Assembly: GCA_947487835.1 (NCBI GenBank)
Contig: CANKXX010000010.1
Span: 1-34,619, forward strand
Length of the DNA stretch: 34,619 nt
Direction: 5' to 3'
From: an uncultured Microbacteriaceae bacterium
Lineage (GTDB): Bacteria > Actinomycetota > Actinomycetes > Actinomycetales > Microbacteriaceae
The notes beneath the pieces were generated by a model. It saw only the letters and a list, made by a program, of their open reading frames with translations, was not told where the DNA came from and did no database searches. How positions within the stretch are numbered: position 1 is the stretch's first letter; each line of letters begins with the position of its first letter. Below are positions 24,396-32,311 of this stretch, in pieces. The position numbers and the translations under genes were made by a program.

Positions 24396-25369
24396 ACCCG
24401 TCCGGCGATGACTGGAGCTGGGTACCGACCGCTCCCCCTGACCTGGCCGCGTTCCTTGCACCCGACCTGCAACCGGTCCCCGTCATCCCCGTCGTGGCGG
24501 TTGCGCTGGCTGTGCTCTACCTCCTCGGGGTAGTCCGGCTGAGGGTTGCCGGACGGGCGTGGCCGTGGTGGCGGACCGGATGCTTCCTGGCCGGGTGCAT
24601 GGTGACAGCGGTGGTGATGGGGGCGGGGCTCGAGGGGTACGGGTACGTCCTGTTCTCGGTTTTCATGTTTCAGCAGCTGACCCTGATGATCCTGGTTCCC
24701 CCGTTGCTGGTCCTGGGTTCGCCGGGCACCCTGCTGTTACGGGCCACACCGCACCGCTACGGCGGCGGTTGGGTTCTCCGCGCCGCGCTCGGTGCTCTGC
24801 GGTCCCGGGCGGCGCGGGTGCTGCTGCATCCGGGGTTCATGATCCCGTTGTTCCTGATGACGTTCTACGGGATCTACCTCACCGGGATCGCTGAGGTGTT
24901 GCTGGCCAGTTGGGCTGGGCACGTCGGTCTCGAGCTGCTGTTCCTCGCCGCCGGGGTGCTGTTCACGGTTCCGCTGCTGTCGGCTGACCCGCTTCCGCGA
25001 CGGCAGAGCCACCTGGGAAAGCTGCTTGACGTGTTCACCGAGATGCCGTTGCACGCGTTCTTCGGGGTCATCGTCATGATGGCCGTTACGCCTCTGGTGC
25101 CGACCTTCACCGCGATCCCGCCGGGGTGGGGTGTGGATGCGGTGGAGGATCAGAAGGTCGCCGGCGCGCTGGCCTGGTCCTACGGGGAGGGGCCGACGGT
25201 GATCATGCTGCTGGTGCTGATGTCCCGGTGGTACCGGGAGGACACGGTAACCGCTCGTCGCGCTGACCGGGAAGCCGACCGGGACGGAGGGGTCGCTTTG
25301 CAGGAGTACAACGCCTACCTGGCGGGGCTGGGGCGGGTGTCACGACCCGGTGATCAGGAGCCCCAGTAG
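24392..25369 (+). CDS. ctaG: CtaG-family cytochrome c oxidase assembly protein
   Basis: A 325-residue membrane protein with about seven helices of the caa3-type CtaG family. Typical motifs are VPPLLVLGSPGTLLLRA and EDQKVAGALAWSYGE. The family's FSxHMxQHM stretch reads FSVFMFQQL, so the two His are Phe and Gln. It starts with GTG in a 4-bp overlap. The last 30 bp overlap the convergent mntH gene. Expected role: copper delivery to CuB of cytochrome oxidase, unless the missing His abolish copper binding. Confidence 0.9.
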   Translation: MNPSGDDWSWVPTAPPDLAAFLAPDLQPVPVIPVVAVALAVLYLLGVVRLRVAGRAWPWWRTGCFLAGCMVTAVVMGAGLEGYGYVLFSVFMFQQLTLMILVPPLLVLGSPGTLLLRATPHRYGGGWVLRAALGALRSRAARVLLHPGFMIPLFLMTFYGIYLTGIAEVLLASWAGHVGLELLFLAAGVLFTVPLLSADPLPRRQSHLGKLLDVFTEMPLHAFFGVIVMMAVTPLVPTFTAIPPGWGVDAVEDQKVAGALAWSYGEGPTVIMLLVLMSRWYREDTVTARRADREADRDGGVALQEYNAYLAGLGRVSRPGDQEPQ

Positions 25370-26584
25370 CGTGACGTTCAGGATGACCAGGACGGCCGCG
25401 ACGACCGCGGCGACGATGGTGGTGATCCGGCGGTTGACCGATCCGCCCATGACGTCCGGTCCGGCGGTGAGGACGACGAGGGGGATCAACGCGAACGGGA
25501 TCCCGAAGGAGAGGACCACCTGGCTGACGATCAGGGCGCTGGTCGGGTCGATACCGACGGCGAGCACGACCAGGGCGGGGATGAGGGTGATCAGCCGGCG
25601 GGTCAGCAACGGGATCCGGACCCGGAGCAGCCCATGCATGATCTCCGCACCGGCATAGGCTCCCACCGATGTGGAGGCCAGTCCGGAGGCGAGGAGCCCG
25701 ACCGCGAACAGGGTGGCGACGAGGGGCCCCATGGCGTCGCTGATCGCGGCGTGAGCTCCGGGAAGAGTGTCGGTTCCGGTGACTCCTTGCAGCGACGTTG
25801 CGGCCACTAGCAGGATCGCGAGGTTCACGGTCCCGGCCACACCGAGGGCCACGGTCACGTCGACCCGGGTGGCCCGCAGCACCAGGTCCCGGGGTGCTCC
25901 TGCGGTGACGAGACCGAACCGGTCCCGGGTCAACGCGGAGTGCGCGTAGATGGCGTGCGGCATCACGGTGGCTCCGATGATCGACGCCGCGAGCAGCAGG
26001 GACCCGGTGCCTTCGAACCGGGGAACAAGGCCACCGAGTGTTTGTTGCGGGTCGGGCGGTTCGACGAAGACACCGACGGTGAACCCGACGACGATGACGA
26101 TCATCATCGTGACCACGACCCGTTCGAAGGGTTTGGCTCCGCGGCGGCTTTGCACCAGGAGGACGAGGACGGACACTGTCCCGGTGATGATTCCGCCGAG
26201 GAGGAGGGGGATGTCGAACAGGAGGTACAGGGCGATCGCCCCACCGATGACTTCCGCGAGGTCGGTGGCCATTGCCACGATCTCGGCTTGGGCCCAGTAG
26301 GCCAGCCGCAGCCACCTGGCGGTGAGGCGTTGGCCGACCAGTTCGGGCAGGCTTGCGCCGGTGACCACGCCGAGTTTCGCGGACAGGTATTGGATCAGCC
26401 AGGCGGCGAGATTCGCGACGACGACCACCCAGACCAGCAGGTACCCGTAGGTGGCGCCGGCGGTCATGTTGCTGGCGACGTTGCCGGGGTCGAGGTAGGC
26501 GACCCCGGCGACCATGGCGGGTCCGAGCAGGGGAAGGATGCGGTTCGCCGGGGAGGCGGGCCGGTCGACGTGCAGTGAGGTCAT
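25340..26584 (-). CDS. mntH: Nramp-family divalent metal transporter
   Basis: A 414-residue Nramp (MntH) proton-coupled importer of Mn(II)/Fe(II), with eleven helices expected. The TM1 site is YLDPGN and the TM6 site is MPHAIYAHS, both intact. It starts 36 bp after the ccdA stop on the same strand, so it probably belongs to the cmtR-CDF-dsbA-ccdA operon. Supplying manganese under cadmium stress would fit, since Mn competes with Cd; that is inference. No clear MntR site is visible in the short gap. Confidence 0.93.
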   Translation of the reverse strand: MTSLHVDRPASPANRILPLLGPAMVAGVAYLDPGNVASNMTAGATYGYLLVWVVVVANLAAWLIQYLSAKLGVVTGASLPELVGQRLTARWLRLAYWAQAEIVAMATDLAEVIGGAIALYLLFDIPLLLGGIITGTVSVLVLLVQSRRGAKPFERVVVTMMIVIVVGFTVGVFVEPPDPQQTLGGLVPRFEGTGSLLLAASIIGATVMPHAIYAHSALTRDRFGLVTAGAPRDLVLRATRVDVTVALGVAGTVNLAILLVAATSLQGVTGTDTLPGAHAAISDAMGPLVATLFAVGLLASGLASTSVGAYAGAEIMHGLLRVRIPLLTRRLITLIPALVVLAVGIDPTSALIVSQVVLSFGIPFALIPLVVLTAGPDVMGGSVNRRITTIVAAVVAAVLVILNVTLLGLLITGS

Positions 26585-26620
26585 GGGGGTTTCACCGTCG
26601 AGAAGGGTGCGGCGGGCGGG

Positions 26621-27358
26621 TTAGATCGGGGTGACGAACCCGCCGATGAGGCTTTGCAGCTGGAAGATCCATTGTGACCATAGACCGGTGAGCATCAGCG
26701 TCCCGATGACGACGAGGCCGAGTCCGCCCGCGACGTTGATCCGGCGGAGGTTCCGTTTCAGGAAGGCCACGGAGCCGCTGGCCCAGTTGAGGCCGAGGGC
26801 GACGGCGAGGAACGGTAGCCCGAGGCCGAGGCAGTACATGAGGCCGAGGAGGGCTCCTCGCATCGGTGATCCGGCGCCGAAGCTGAGGGCCTGGATGGCG
26901 ATCAGGGTCGGTCCGAAGCAGGGGGTCCAGCCGAGACCGAAGACGATCCCGAGAACAGGGGCGCCGGCTAATCCGGCGGCGGGCCGCCATCGGGGTTTGA
27001 TGGTGCGTTGCAGGGCGGTGATCTGTCCGATGAAGACGAGACCCATCAGGATGACGATTCCGCCGAGGACCCGGGTGATCTCGTCCTGCCATTGCACCAG
27101 CCAGGATCCGGCGGCACCGAACAGGGCGCCGTAGGCGGTGAAGATGACGGCGAATCCGAGGACGAACAGTGCCACCCCGGTCAGGAGCCGGCGGCGGCCG
27201 CTGGGGGTTCCGGGGGTGGCGACGCCGCCGACGTAGGCGAGGTACCCGGGGACCAGAGGAAGCACGCACGGCGACGCGAACGAGACCAGGCCCGCCAGCA
27301 GGGCGATGGGGATGGCGAGGAGGAGTTGCCCGCCGAAGACGGTTTCGGCGAGGTTCAT
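26621..27358 (-). CDS. ccdA: CcdA-type thiol-electron transporter
   Basis: A 245-residue membrane protein with six helices that moves electrons from thioredoxin to extracytoplasmic thiol proteins. The two redox Cys are in FASPCVLPLVPGYL and GWTPCFGPTL. It starts at ATG 27358, 52 bp after the DsbA-like gene. It could reduce that protein and the TlpA-like lipoprotein at 15432-16034, which lacks a CcdA beside it. Confidence 0.93.
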   Translation of the reverse strand: MNLAETVFGGQLLLAIPIALLAGLVSFASPCVLPLVPGYLAYVGGVATPGTPSGRRRLLTGVALFVLGFAVIFTAYGALFGAAGSWLVQWQDEITRVLGGIVILMGLVFIGQITALQRTIKPRWRPAAGLAGAPVLGIVFGLGWTPCFGPTLIAIQALSFGAGSPMRGALLGLMYCLGLGLPFLAVALGLNWASGSVAFLKRNLRRINVAGGLGLVVIGTLMLTGLWSQWIFQLQSLIGGFVTPI

Positions 27359-27410
27359 GATTGCCTCGCTGGAGCTGGTGTCGCTGCGGTGTCTCGCCCT
27401 GACCTGGGGG

Positions 27411-28058
27411 TCATTCGGCCAGCGCCGCTTGGATCGCCTGTTCGATGTCGTCGATCGTGGTGAGGTCGAGTTTCTCGTCGTTGATGAAGAAGGTGGGGGT
27501 GCCGCTGACTCCGAGGGCGAGGCCGTCGTCCATGTCCTGCTGGACCCGCTGCCGGGTGTCTGGGTGGGCGATGTCGGCGTCGTAGGCGGTCATGTCGAGG
27601 CCGAGTTGCTCTGCGTACGAGCGGAAGAGTGACGCCTGTGACTCTTGCTGCTCACCCCATTGAGGTTGGGTTTCGTACATGCGGGAGTACATGGCCTCGA
27701 ACTGGCCCTGTTGCGCGGCTGCTTCGACCGCGAGGGCGGCGTTCTCCGCGTTCTTGTGCGAGGGGATGGGGAAGTAACGCACCACGAAGGTGACCTGGTC
27801 GCCGTACCGTTCGCGCAGCTCCTCAACGGTGGGGTAGACGGCGGCGCAGGATTCGCACTCGAAGTCGAGGAACTCGACCACGGTGACTTTCTCGTTCTCG
27901 GCGACCGTGAGGTGGTGGCTGTCTTCCCGGACTATGGGGGTTCGCCCGGCTTCGGCTGCAGCGTTGCCTAACGAGCCCATGTAGATCACCGCAACGACAC
28001 CGAAGATTACGACGAAGATGAAGGCGACCAGGAGGTTGATTTTGGTTGTCGTTTTCAC
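27411..28058 (-). CDS. DsbA-family membrane-anchored thioredoxin-like protein
   Basis: A 215-residue protein with an uncleaved N-terminal helix (about 8-28) and an extracytoplasmic DsbA-type domain. The active site is FECESC (Cys 68, Cys 71) and the cis-Pro loop is SGTPTFF. It starts with GTG 28058, overlapping the CDF stop as GTGA. It makes or isomerises disulfides outside the membrane. Its place in a CmtR operon suggests protection or repair of thiols under thiophilic metal stress. Confidence 0.92.
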   Translation of the reverse strand: MKTTTKINLLVAFIFVVIFGVVAVIYMGSLGNAAAEAGRTPIVREDSHHLTVAENEKVTVVEFLDFECESCAAVYPTVEELRERYGDQVTFVVRYFPIPSHKNAENAALAVEAAAQQGQFEAMYSRMYETQPQWGEQQESQASLFRSYAEQLGLDMTAYDADIAHPDTRQRVQQDMDDGLALGVSGTPTFFINDEKLDLTTIDDIEQAIQAALAE

Positions 28059-28798
28059 CGTTGCGCTCCCGTCCGGCCAAGAGGCGCCGGAACCGGTGCC
28101 GACGAGGAGGAGGGCGCGCAGCAGTCACAGGCCTCGGCAGTCGCCTCGTCGTCTCCGGGGATCAGCGTTTCGAGCGGGCTGCAGCAGGTTTCTCCGCGCC
28201 ACGCCTCGATTCCTTCTCGCACCGCTACGACGGCGATGACGAGCGCGGCGACGGAGTCAGCCCACGCCCACCCCCACAGGCTGTTGAGCAGCAACCCGGC
28301 CAGCACGGCGGCGGAGAGGTAGGTGCACAGCAGCGTCTGCTTGGAATCGGCGACGGCGGAGGCGGAGCCGAGCTCCCGTCCGGTGCGGCGCTCGATCCAG
28401 CTGAGGAACGGCATGATCAGCACGCTGATCGCGGCGAGGACGATGCCGACCGGACTGTGTTCGGGTTCCCGGTCGCTGAGCAGAGAGAACAGGGCGTCTG
28501 CGGTGACGTAGGCGGCGAGAGCGAAGAATGCGACAGCGATGACCTTGAGGGTCACCTTTTCCCGGGACTCGTGGTCGGGGACGGAGAACTGCCAGGCGAT
28601 GGCTGCGGCGGAGAGGACCTCGACGACAGAGTCGAGGCCGAAGCCGATGAGCGCGGCTGATGATGCAGCGACACCGGATGAGACGGCGACGATCGCTTCG
28701 ATGATGTTGTAACCGATGGTCGCTGCGACGATCCAGCGGATACGTCGCGCGAGCAGCTTCCGGCGCTGCAGCGTCGGTGCCGGGGCTGCGGTGGTCAC
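28055..28798 (-). CDS. CDF-type cation transporter with Cys-rich tail
   Basis: A 247-residue cation diffusion facilitator of the same branch as the one at 13224-13880. TM2 has FGLDSVVE and TM5 has VADSKQTLLCTYLS. After the last helix comes a Cys-rich end, with ETCCSP and EACDCCAP, in place of the other protein's poly-Asp end. It starts at GTG 28798, overlapping the cmtR stop; the ATG at 28816 is inside cmtR. The Cys tail fits a thiophilic substrate such as Cd(II) or Pb(II). Confidence 0.88.
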   Translation of the reverse strand: MTTAAPAPTLQRRKLLARRIRWIVAATIGYNIIEAIVAVSSGVAASSAALIGFGLDSVVEVLSAAAIAWQFSVPDHESREKVTLKVIAVAFFALAAYVTADALFSLLSDREPEHSPVGIVLAAISVLIMPFLSWIERRTGRELGSASAVADSKQTLLCTYLSAAVLAGLLLNSLWGWAWADSVAALVIAVVAVREGIEAWRGETCCSPLETLIPGDDEATAEACDCCAPSSSSAPVPAPLGRTGAQR

Positions 28799-29148
28799 CG
28801 GGCGGCTCCGCAGCACAGCGGAACGTCGCAGTTCTCGTCCAGGCAGCCCTGCCCGTCATCGACGGCGAGGACGGTGTTGACCAGCGCGTTCAAGGCACGG
28901 GTGAGGTGCGGGTCGGCGATCTCGTACCGGGTTTGCCGGCCCTCGGGTACGGCCACCACCAACCCGCAGCCGCGGAGGCAGGCGAGGTGGTTGGACACGT
29001 TGGTGCGGCTGAGCTGCAGGTCGTGCGCGAGCTCGGCGGGGTGCCCGGGCTGGGTCAGGAGGCTGAGCAGGATCCGGGCGCGGGTCGGGTCGGCCATCGC
29101 CCGTCCGACACGGTTCATCACGTCCAGTTGAGAACTTAGGGTCAGCAC
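28795..29148 (-). CDS. cmtR: CmtR cadmium/lead-sensing repressor
   Basis: A 117-residue ArsR/SmtB repressor. With GTG 29148 as start, Cys 57 and Cys 61 (CLRGC in the recognition helix) and Cys 102 fall at exactly the residue numbers of the Cd/Pb ligands in M. tuberculosis CmtR. The surrounding sequence (RTNVSNHLACLRGCGLVV) is also very close. Three further Cys (107, 112, 113) extend the C-terminal site. The -10-like TATAGT ends 6 nt before the GTG and no Shine-Dalgarno is present, so the gene is probably leaderless. It heads the CDF-dsbA-ccdA-mntH operon and should repress it until Cd or Pb binds. Confidence 0.93.
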   Translation of the reverse strand: MLTLSSQLDVMNRVGRAMADPTRARILLSLLTQPGHPAELAHDLQLSRTNVSNHLACLRGCGLVVAVPEGRQTRYEIADPHLTRALNALVNTVLAVDDGQGCLDENCDVPLCCGAAR

Positions 29149-29154
29149 CCGATG

Positions 29155-29160
29155 ACTATA
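29155..29160 (-). promoter_or_regulatory. -10-like hexamer of the cmtR operon
   Basis: TATAGT on the minus strand is 6 nt from the GTG start, as in the other CmtR-like operon. The region just upstream contains the palindromic ctag and is where the CmtR operator should lie. Confidence 0.5.
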
Positions 29161-29192
29161 CACCGCAGACTGACTAGTAGAGTTGGTGAATG

Positions 29193-29411
29193 CTACTTGC
29201 GGGGTCGGGCGGCTCCACGGGTGCGCCGGAACCAGAGCAGGCGCACCCAGAAGAGCACGGCACCTCCGACGATCAATCCGGTCACGGCACAAGGGACCAG
29301 GACGTCGGAGAATTGGTTCCCGGTCACCGCGTTGACCACCAGAGCGGCCAGGGCCACCCCGTTGAGGGCGAACGCGATCGTCGCCCAGGTCCGGAAGCTC
29401 CAGTCACGCAC
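29193..29411 (-). CDS. small two-helix membrane protein beside the third LpqS-like gene
   Basis: A 72-residue protein starting at GTG 29411 (VRDWSFRTW) behind a GGAGGAGGG stretch. It has two hydrophobic segments (ATIAFALNGVALAALVV and AVTGLIVGGAVLFWVRLLW) and a basic C-terminus. An in-frame upstream start (29456) would cover the repeated palindrome. The stop is 45 bp from the cmtR start on the same strand. Unknown family. Its promoter region holds one of two copies of a copper-box-like palindrome. Confidence 0.6.
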   Translation of the reverse strand: MRDWSFRTWATIAFALNGVALAALVVNAVTGNQFSDVLVPCAVTGLIVGGAVLFWVRLLWFRRTRGAARPRK

Positions 29412-29430
29412 GGCGCATCCCCCTCCTCCG

Positions 29431-29444
29431 CACCCGGTTCGGGT
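29431..29444. promoter_or_regulatory. copper-box-like palindrome, copy 1
   Basis: The 14-mer cacccggttcgggt contains the dyad ACCCG-GTT-CGGGT. It lies just upstream of the small membrane gene's ribosome site. The layout ACCC-N5-GGGT resembles RicR/CsoR copper operators of actinobacteria (TACCC-N5-GGTA as I recall it). Confidence 0.5.
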
Positions 29445-29541
29445 TGCAGGGACCACTGTATGTCGGGTGAGGGGCGTTGCCTGGAGGAGTCCTGACGTGG
29501 CTGATGCCTCGCTTTGGGGGCACCTGGTGTTGGCGCTTTCT

Positions 29542-29555
29542 CACCCGGTTCGGGT
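29542..29555. promoter_or_regulatory. copper-box-like palindrome, copy 2
   Basis: An exact second copy of the 14-mer, 111 bp from the first and about 56 bp before the LpqS-like start at 29611. Here the next base is A, giving the fuller GGGTA half-site. Two identical dyads between divergent genes suggest one regulator controls both. Confidence 0.55.
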
Positions 29556-29610
29556 ACCGTCAGGGGGGCCGAACTGCGGATCGTGACCAAATCGTGAGGA
29601 GGAGCGCTTG

Positions 29611-30075
29611 ATGTCATCACATCGGGTGCTGCTTCGCGACCGGTTCTCGAGCGCCCGTATCCGCCGCGTCCTGGTTCCGTTTCTGGCTCTGCTTGCGGTG
29701 GTCGTCGGTCTTCTGACGGTGCATTCCCTCCGCGACGCTCCGGTCCACGCCGGCAGTGTGGAGGCGGCGAGCACCGCGGCCGGGCATGAGCACCGTTCGG
29801 CGGATGGCTCAGCCCAGGCTGAGCTCGTTCAGCTGACCGACTCGGGCGCGTTGCCGGCTGCGCCGTGTCACGACGGTGAGCCGCTGGACTGCTGCGTCCC
29901 GCTGGCTGCGTGCGCGATAGTCCTCGCGCTTCTGTCGGTGTCCCTTGCCCTCGGCGGCAACCCGATCCTGCTGGGCATCGGCCTGGTTTTGGTTCAGGCC
30001 GGACGGATCCTCAACGCGGGGCTTGTGCCGGTCCGGCCGCGCACCCTCGCACAGTTGTCGACGTTCCGTATCTAA
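29611..30075 (+). CDS. LpqS/DUF6153-like small membrane protein, copy 3
   Basis: A 154-residue protein, third of the set. An N-terminal helix (VLVPFLALLAVVVGLLTVH) leads to an external loop with AGHEHRSADG and the Cys cluster PCHDGEPLDCCVPLAAC, then a second helix region and a tail ending LAQLSTFRI. Thus it has His and Cys that could bind copper. ATG 29611 has GAGGAGGAG upstream; TTG 29608 is the alternative. The copper-box-like dyad upstream supports regulation by copper. An M23 peptidase gene follows after 113 bp. Confidence 0.75.
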   Translation: MSSHRVLLRDRFSSARIRRVLVPFLALLAVVVGLLTVHSLRDAPVHAGSVEAASTAAGHEHRSADGSAQAELVQLTDSGALPAAPCHDGEPLDCCVPLAACAIVLALLSVSLALGGNPILLGIGLVLVQAGRILNAGLVPVRPRTLAQLSTFRI

Positions 30076-30188
30076 ACCTCCTTCTGGTACGCGCTCCGCA
30101 CCCTTTCCTGGGTGTGGCCCCTCCGTGCGCCGGACCGGCATGGTCTGCCGTGCGATGAGCTGACATGCGAATCGGAGAAGGAACGAAG

Positions 30189-31496
30189 ATGCGATCGAGG
30201 AAAAACCCTGCTCTGCTCCCAGCAGGACCGGCACCGTCTAGGCGCCGCACCGCGCCGTGGCTGCTGGCGGTGGCCGCCTGCGTGACCATGGTCACCGCCG
30301 GCGGTGTAAGTACCGCACCGGCCTGGGCGGAGGAGGACTACCCGTCCTGGGCGGAGGTGGAGCAGGCCAGAGGAAATGAACAGGCCACGCAGGCGGAGAT
30401 CCGCCGAATCACCGGGCTGATCGACACGCTCGCTGCTCAAGCAGCGGACGCCACAACCCTCGCCGAGACGCGTGGCGCCGAGTACCAGGAAGCCGTTGAC
30501 CGGCTCGACGTGGCGACCGGCAACGCCGCTTCCCTCCGGGACGAGGCCGAGACGTCCCAGGCCGACGCCGATGAAGCCGTCCGGCAGGTGGGGCAGCTCG
30601 TCGCCCAGATCTCCAGGTCCGGTGGCGGTGACCTGACGATGTCGCTTCTGGTCAACGGAACCGGTGCTGATGACCTTCTGGCCAAGCTGGGGACCGCCAG
30701 CAAACTCACCCAACGCACCGATGACCTGTACGCCGAGGCGACGGCCGCGAAGAACCTCGCGAAAGCGTTGGGCGCGCAGGCCGACGTCGCACAGAAGGCG
30801 TTGACGGCGCTGGCCGACCGCGCGCAGCAGGCTCTGGCGGCAGCAACGGACGCCGCCGCCGCCGCCGAGGCAGCGGTTCAGCAGCAGCGCGAGAACGAGG
30901 ACCGGCTGCAGGCTCAGCTCGCTGTCCTCCGTGACTCCCGACTGACCATGGAACAGGGCTTCAGCATCGGCGAACAGAAACGGAAGGAAGCCGAAGCAGC
31001 AGCCGCCGCAGCAGCCGCAGCAGCAGCAGCCCAGGCCGCCGGATCGGCCACCGCGGCGTCAGGCCCCGGAACGGGTCCCACCTCCGGTGGAGGCTGGAGC
31101 ATGCCCATCAGCTCCTACGGCAGCTATCAGGCCTACGGGAACCGGGTGCACCCGATCGCGAAGGTGTGGCGGCTGCATGCCGGAGCGGACTTCGGGGCCG
31201 CCTGCGGCACCGGGATCTACGCCGCAGCGAGCGGCACGGTGACGTTCGCGGGCCCCTCGGGCGGTTTCGGCAACCTGATCATCGTCGATCACGGTGGCGG
31301 CATCACCACGGCCTACGCGCACATGTTCGCCGACGGTGTCCTGGTACGGGTGGGCGCTCAGGTGTCCGCGGGCCAGCAGATCGCTGCCGTCGGGACCGCG
31401 GGTCTGTCGACAGGCTGCCACCTGCATTACGAGTTGCGCCGAAACGGTGTCGCCACCGATCCCATCGCGTACATGCGCGCCAACGGAATGGGCTGA
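30189..31496 (+). CDS. secreted M23 peptidoglycan endopeptidase with coiled coil
   Basis: A 435-residue exported protein. ATG 30189 has GAGAAGG upstream. The signal ends near APAWA|EED. A long coiled coil (about 45-280) ends in a poly-Ala run, then comes a Gly-rich linker and an M23 metallopeptidase domain. Zinc ligands are His 330 and Asp 334 (HAGAD) and His 413, with His 411 as the general base (CHLHYE), so the enzyme looks active. The coiled-coil plus M23 plan resembles NlpC/P60- or EnvC-type wall hydrolases that are held in check by partners. Why a wall hydrolase sits in a metal island is unclear. Confidence 0.9.
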   Translation: MRSRKNPALLPAGPAPSRRRTAPWLLAVAACVTMVTAGGVSTAPAWAEEDYPSWAEVEQARGNEQATQAEIRRITGLIDTLAAQAADATTLAETRGAEYQEAVDRLDVATGNAASLRDEAETSQADADEAVRQVGQLVAQISRSGGGDLTMSLLVNGTGADDLLAKLGTASKLTQRTDDLYAEATAAKNLAKALGAQADVAQKALTALADRAQQALAAATDAAAAAEAAVQQQRENEDRLQAQLAVLRDSRLTMEQGFSIGEQKRKEAEAAAAAAAAAAAAQAAGSATAASGPGTGPTSGGGWSMPISSYGSYQAYGNRVHPIAKVWRLHAGADFGAACGTGIYAAASGTVTFAGPSGGFGNLIIVDHGGGITTAYAHMFADGVLVRVGAQVSAGQQIAAVGTAGLSTGCHLHYELRRNGVATDPIAYMRANGMG

Positions 31497-31527
31497 TCTG
31501 CCGCCGCCGCAGCGCAGCAGGCAGATC
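31495..31527. terminator. hairpin after the M23 gene
   Basis: Perfect 8-bp arms gatctgcc and ggcagatc enclose a GC-rich 17-nt loop that can pair further. It begins within the stop codon of the M23 gene. There is no T-run. It probably ends or attenuates the M23 transcript before the DUF3105 gene. Confidence 0.5.
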
Positions 31528-31591
31528 TATCCTCTGCTCGGCCGCCCGGCCGGGCGAGGCCCTTCCCTCCCACCCAACGAAGGACAGCACC

Positions 31592-32311
31592 GTGCCTGAA
31601 CAGGACAACACCCGCCCGTCTGACAGACAACAACCACGAGAGCGCACCATCAAACAAGAGCGCGAGGAGCGGCGAGCCACCAAGGTCGCCGCGCTGAAGA
31701 AGCAGCAGGCACGGCAACAGCGCAACCGCATCATCGGTATCTCGCTGGCCAGCCTGCTGTCAGTGGGGGTGGTCGCATTGCTCGTGATCTTCGTCATCGC
31801 AAGTGCCCGGCCCCCGATCATTGACCCGGACCGCGACCCGTCCGCCATCCAGGTGGAGGGTGTCGAGGAGTTCGCCGACATCACTCCCGACCATGTCGAC
31901 CCGCAGCCGGTCGACTATGAGCAACGGTATGGAGCGACCCCGCCGGCCGGCGGCGCGCACTGGAGTCAGTGGCTGAACTGCGGCGAGTACGACCAGCCCG
32001 TACCGAACGAGAACACGGTGCACTCCCTCGAGCACGGAACCGTCTGGACCACCTATGACCCCGAACAGGTTTCCGGCGCGGACCTTGAGGCGCTGCGCGA
32101 CAGACTGCCTGACACCTACTCGGTGCTCTCCCCCTACCCGGGGCTACCGGCTCCGGTGGTGATGTCGGCGTGGGGCGCCCAAATTCAGCTCACCGGCACC
32201 GATGACCCGCGGGTCGGCGACTTCTTGAACAAGTACTGGCAGTCCCCGGACCTCCCTGAAGCTGGGGCTGCGTGCACCGGCGGACTGGACGCCCCGGGGC
32301 GGGTGGCATGA
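31592..32311 (+). CDS. DUF3105 membrane protein
   Basis: A 239-residue protein. GTG 31592 has GAAGGA 6-7 nt upstream. A highly charged cytosolic N-terminus (about 1-45) leads to one helix (47-71) and an extracytoplasmic DUF3105 domain. The family signature is clear: PPAGGAHWSQWLNCGEY and NTVHSLEHGTVWTTY. The conserved His and Cys could bind metal, but the family's function is unknown. Its stop overlaps the next gene as ATGA. DUF3105 genes often sit near metal ATPases and M23 peptidases in actinobacteria (recalled, not checked). Confidence 0.88.
   Translation: MPEQDNTRPSDRQQPRERTIKQEREERRATKVAALKKQQARQQRNRIIGISLASLLSVGVVALLVIFVIASARPPIIDPDRDPSAIQVEGVEEFADITPDHVDPQPVDYEQRYGATPPAGGAHWSQWLNCGEYDQPVPNENTVHSLEHGTVWTTYDPEQVSGADLEALRDRLPDTYSVLSPYPGLPAPVVMSAWGAQIQLTGTDDPRVGDFLNKYWQSPDLPEAGAACTGGLDAPGRVA

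Noticed and set aside
26592-27269. 225-residue minus-strand frame
   Set aside because: Arg/Pro/His-rich out-of-frame shadow of ccdA.
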